Program-made: the position numbers and the translations under genes
Shown: positions 62,107 to 64,000 of the stretch, one piece after another
Layout of the letters: every line of letters begins with the position of its first letter
How positions within the stretch are numbered: position 1 is the first letter of the stretch
Assembly: GCA_963819735.1 (NCBI GenBank)
Contig: CAWFXC010000001.1
Coordinates: 2,170,001 to 2,234,000, forward strand
Source: CAWFXC01 sp963819735
GTDB taxonomy: Bacteria; Actinomycetota; Acidimicrobiia; IMCC26256; DASPTH01
Length of the DNA: 64,000 nucleotides
Direction: 5' to 3'
The notes under the pieces: model-generated
Databases searched by the model: none
Seen by the model: only the letters and a program-made list of their open reading frames with translations
Told to the model about the DNA's origin: nothing

Positions 62107-62628
62107 TCAGTCAGAATCATCGGAAGCTGCGAGGCGAGCGCGTAGCCGCGCTCTCGACGCGCGCCGATCAGCGTGTTGAGCCCTCGACTCGTCTTGTACC
62201 GAGATCACCTGGTCGTCGGAGCGCTGCAGAGCGGCGCTCCTTTGCTCGAGCTCATCTTCTATTACGCCCTCGAGCAAGACGACGATCGCCCGCGATCCCT
62301 GTGCGACCAACTCAGCCCAGTTGATTGCGTCACCGAAACTGCCCCGCGCCTCACATCGCGCGATCTCTTCCCGTGCCCAGAGGTGGTGGGCTTTCATCGC
62401 GGCGAGGACACCTTCGATGACCGAAGGTTCCACCTGTCCCGCAAGCGCCGCAGCCTGAAGGAAATCGCCTACCGACGCGGACAACTTGAGGATCTCGGGC
62501 AGTGGCATCCCGTATCGCACGTCATCAGATCTGACGTCCGGCCAATTCCCGTCCCCCCAAGGCCCGTCCGCCTTGAGTTGCGAAACGGACTCTTGCGAAA
62601 TCCACGTGTCCACTGTTCGAGCTGACAT
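62107..62628 (-). CDS. coiled element protein B
   Basis: A 173-residue helical protein: VGDFLQAAALAGQVEPSVIEGVLAAMKAHHLWAREEIARCEARGSFGDAINWAELVAQGSRAIVVLLEGVIEDELEQRSAALQRSDDQVI and an Arg/Ala-rich tail (ADRRASRARLRARLAA). Same build as the frameshifted gene downstream (62019-61443), so the two are probably paralogues. Unknown function; the location between the Cys-motif gene and xis suggests a role in maintenance or transfer of the element. Confidence 0.7.
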   Translation of the reverse strand: MSARTVDTWISQESVSQLKADGPWGDGNWPDVRSDDVRYGMPLPEILKLSASVGDFLQAAALAGQVEPSVIEGVLAAMKAHHLWAREEIARCEARGSFGDAINWAELVAQGSRAIVVLLEGVIEDELEQRSAALQRSDDQVISVQDESRAQHADRRASRARLRARLAASDDSD

Positions 62629-62711
62629 TCGGTACTCCTAAGTGGCGTGCGACGACTCCTCGCCGGAGGGCGGACGTGCCCAAGGCGAGACCCTTGCGGG
62701 GCTTGCAGCGA

Positions 62712-62894
62712 CTAGCGGGAACGTGTCTCGAGCCAACGCTCGACATCCGACGACCGGTAGCGGAGGTGCCGGCCGACCTTGATCGCCGTAGGACCGTCGC
62801 CCTTGGTTCTCCAGCCGTAAAGGGTCGCGATCGGAATCTCGAGGTACTCAGCAACCTCGAGCGCCGTCATCAGTTGGTCCGCAATCTTTGCCAT
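62712..62894 (-). CDS. excisionase (Xis-type HTH)
   Basis: A 60-residue MerR-like HTH protein: MTALEVAEYLEIPIATLYGWRTKGDGPTAIKVGRHLRYRSSDVERWLETRSR. This is the HTH_17 excisionase type found beside tyrosine integrases. It bends the attachment DNA to favour excision. Divergent from the winged-helix and integrase genes. Confidence 0.87.
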   Translation of the reverse strand: MAKIADQLMTALEVAEYLEIPIATLYGWRTKGDGPTAIKVGRHLRYRSSDVERWLETRSR

Positions 62895-62911
62895 GTGGTC
62901 GAGGGTACGAC

Positions 62912-63568
62912 ATGCCCTTGCACTCTGCCAACGTTGTCGACAAGACTGGGAGGGTGCAGAAGAACAACGATGAACCCAACGAACTTTCAAGCCGCTTTGA
63001 GCGGAGCCACCTTCTCGGCATGGACCCGTGGGATCCGGATCCCGACACAGACCAGATCCGCTTTTGGACTCGCGTGGCAGGGCACGAGGAATGGGTTGTT
63101 GAAGCAACCTTCGCGAATGCTTCGCAGATTCCAACGCTGCACTCCATTCTGATCACGCCATTTGCGTGTTGGACACCGGCCGATGGACTCGACACAAACG
63201 TTGTGCGCTCGGTGAAACTCGACGATCTACGACGTCAGGTCTGGGCCAAGATCCACACCAAGGACATGATCGCTGTCCTCAGCAGGACCGATTCTGTCGA
63301 CGCACCTACGCGCGTCCCTCGTCGTCGGCGACGCGGTGCACACGACGATCTCTTCTACGCGCGCTGGGCGAGGCGATATGTGGCCGCACTCAAGCGCCCT
63401 AACCCCATTCAAGTTCTCAGCAAACGACACAGCGTAAGTCAGTCGCACGTGCGCAACATCCTCTACGAAGCACGAGAGCGCGGACTCCTCACGCAGAGTC
63501 CGCGAGGCCGAGCCGGTGGGGCACTCACCGAGAAGGCGCGCACTCTCCTCGAGAAGGACCAGAGCTGA
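62912..63568 (+). CDS. winged-helix-like protein upstream of the integrase
   Basis: About 218 residues from ATG 62912 (17 bases from the xis start). The C-terminal part (LFYARWARRYVAALKRPNPIQVLSKRHSVSQSHVRNILYEARERGLLTQSPRGRAGGALTEKARTLLE) is a helix-turn-helix/winged helix. Proteins of this build commonly precede integrases in actinobacterial elements. Its stop overlaps the integrase ATG (TGATG), so the two are coupled. It may regulate integration. Confidence 0.8.
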   Translation: MPLHSANVVDKTGRVQKNNDEPNELSSRFERSHLLGMDPWDPDPDTDQIRFWTRVAGHEEWVVEATFANASQIPTLHSILITPFACWTPADGLDTNVVRSVKLDDLRRQVWAKIHTKDMIAVLSRTDSVDAPTRVPRRRRRGAHDDLFYARWARRYVAALKRPNPIQVLSKRHSVSQSHVRNILYEARERGLLTQSPRGRAGGALTEKARTLLEKDQS

Positions 63569-64000
63569 TGGCCAGCATCGACAAGCGACCCGACGGCAGG
63601 TACCGAGCGCGGTGGCGCGAGTACCCTGGCGGCCCGCAACGGTCGAAGCACTTCGGTCGCAAGATCGACGCTGAGCGGCACCTGGTCGCAACCCAGCACG
63701 ACCTCCTCACCGGCGTCTATATCGATCCGTCACGGGCGCGCATGACCGTCGAGACGTACTACGAGATCTGGCGGGCACGGCAGCCTTGGCGCGACTCAAC
63801 GCGCGCGTCGGTGGAGTCGACCTTTGACAATCACGTGATCCCGATGTTTGGTGACCGTCCGCTCGGTTCGATCCGCCGGGGCGAACTCGAGTCGTGGGCG
63901 GCGCGTCTGTCACTCGCGCCGAGCACCGCCGGCGTGACGTTGAAGCAGTTCGCCACGATGCTCGAGGCCGCGGTGGTAGATGGGATGCTCGCCTCGAACC
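63568..64000 (+). CDS. tyrosine-type integrase, 5' part
   Basis: The first 144 residues, cut by the right window edge. SIDKRPDGRYRARWREYPGGPQRSKHFGRKIDAERHL is the arm-type (AP2-like) DNA-binding domain, and MTVETYYEIWRARQPWRDSTRASVESTFDNHVIPMFGDRPLGSIRRGELESW the SAM-like core-binding domain. The catalytic RHRY domain would lie beyond the window. It should recombine the element with a chromosomal attachment site to the right, often a tRNA 3' end. Confidence 0.93.
   Translation, partial: MASIDKRPDGRYRARWREYPGGPQRSKHFGRKIDAERHLVATQHDLLTGVYIDPSRARMTVETYYEIWRARQPWRDSTRASVESTFDNHVIPMFGDRPLGSIRRGELESWAARLSLAPSTAGVTLKQFATMLEAAVVDGMLASN

Noticed and set aside
1..64000. CRISPR array
   Set aside because: The only regular repeats (68-bp array, iterons, 12-bp triplet) have no unique spacers of constant size, and no cas-like gene is present.

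Overview
The window comes from a high-GC actinobacterium. The supporting signs are a complete menaquinone (not ubiquinone) gene set, F420-type luciferase-family and acyl-CoA dehydrogenase genes, a mycothiol/thioredoxin-type ArsC with an actinobacterial N-terminal extension, many GTG/TTG starts and extreme GC codon bias. A lineage such as Acidimicrobiia is plausible, but that is inference only; no rRNA or other taxonomic marker is present.

Bases 1 to about 28,230 look like ordinary, densely packed chromosome. They hold a menaquinone cluster (menA end, menC, menH, menD, menF, menG) with a MerR regulator; a VTT membrane protein; an aldo/keto reductase; a CoA-metabolism block (two enoyl-CoA hydratases around a CaiB-like protein, a flavin reductase-like protein, an acyl-CoA synthetase); an ABC1/UbiB kinase; an EamA transporter; a glycolipid glycosyltransferase followed by a polysaccharide deacetylase; a beta-propeller lipoprotein; an amt-glnK pair followed by two related receiver-like proteins; a coupled acyl-CoA dehydrogenase/F420 oxidoreductase pair; pdxH; and a YihY protein. 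A 68-bp unit repeated five times lies at 11,095-11,425.

From about 28,230 to 60,300 the sequence turns accessory: sparse coding, many small stress-type proteins, broken genes and IS remnants. It includes TMEM175-like and DUF2252 genes, a split MFS transporter, a large LuxR/MalT-type regulator, IS481 debris interrupting another gene, a RidA protein, an XRE regulator with a near-perfect operator, an arsenic operon (arsR, arsI, aquaporin, VOC, arsC), a CDF-like transporter, a Flp pilin, an STAS protein, two GrdB-like genes (one with an in-frame TGA at the position of a conserved Cys/Sec), a DUF1330 duplication, an APC-like permease, a secreted hydrolase and a decayed dehydrogenase.

From about 60,300 to the right edge is the maintenance module of an integrative element: an HTH protein, an array of 15-bp iteron-like repeats, a Cys-motif protein that may be the replication initiator, two related coiled proteins, an excisionase, a winged-helix protein and a tyrosine integrase cut by the window edge. 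The layout resembles actinomycete integrative elements, but the initiator and the paired proteins are not ones I recognise.

Many genes carry one or two clean frameshifts, several in GC-dinucleotide or G runs, including menD in the otherwise intact core. Part of this is probably assembly indel error rather than gene death, so the 'pseudogene' calls below should be read with that in mind.
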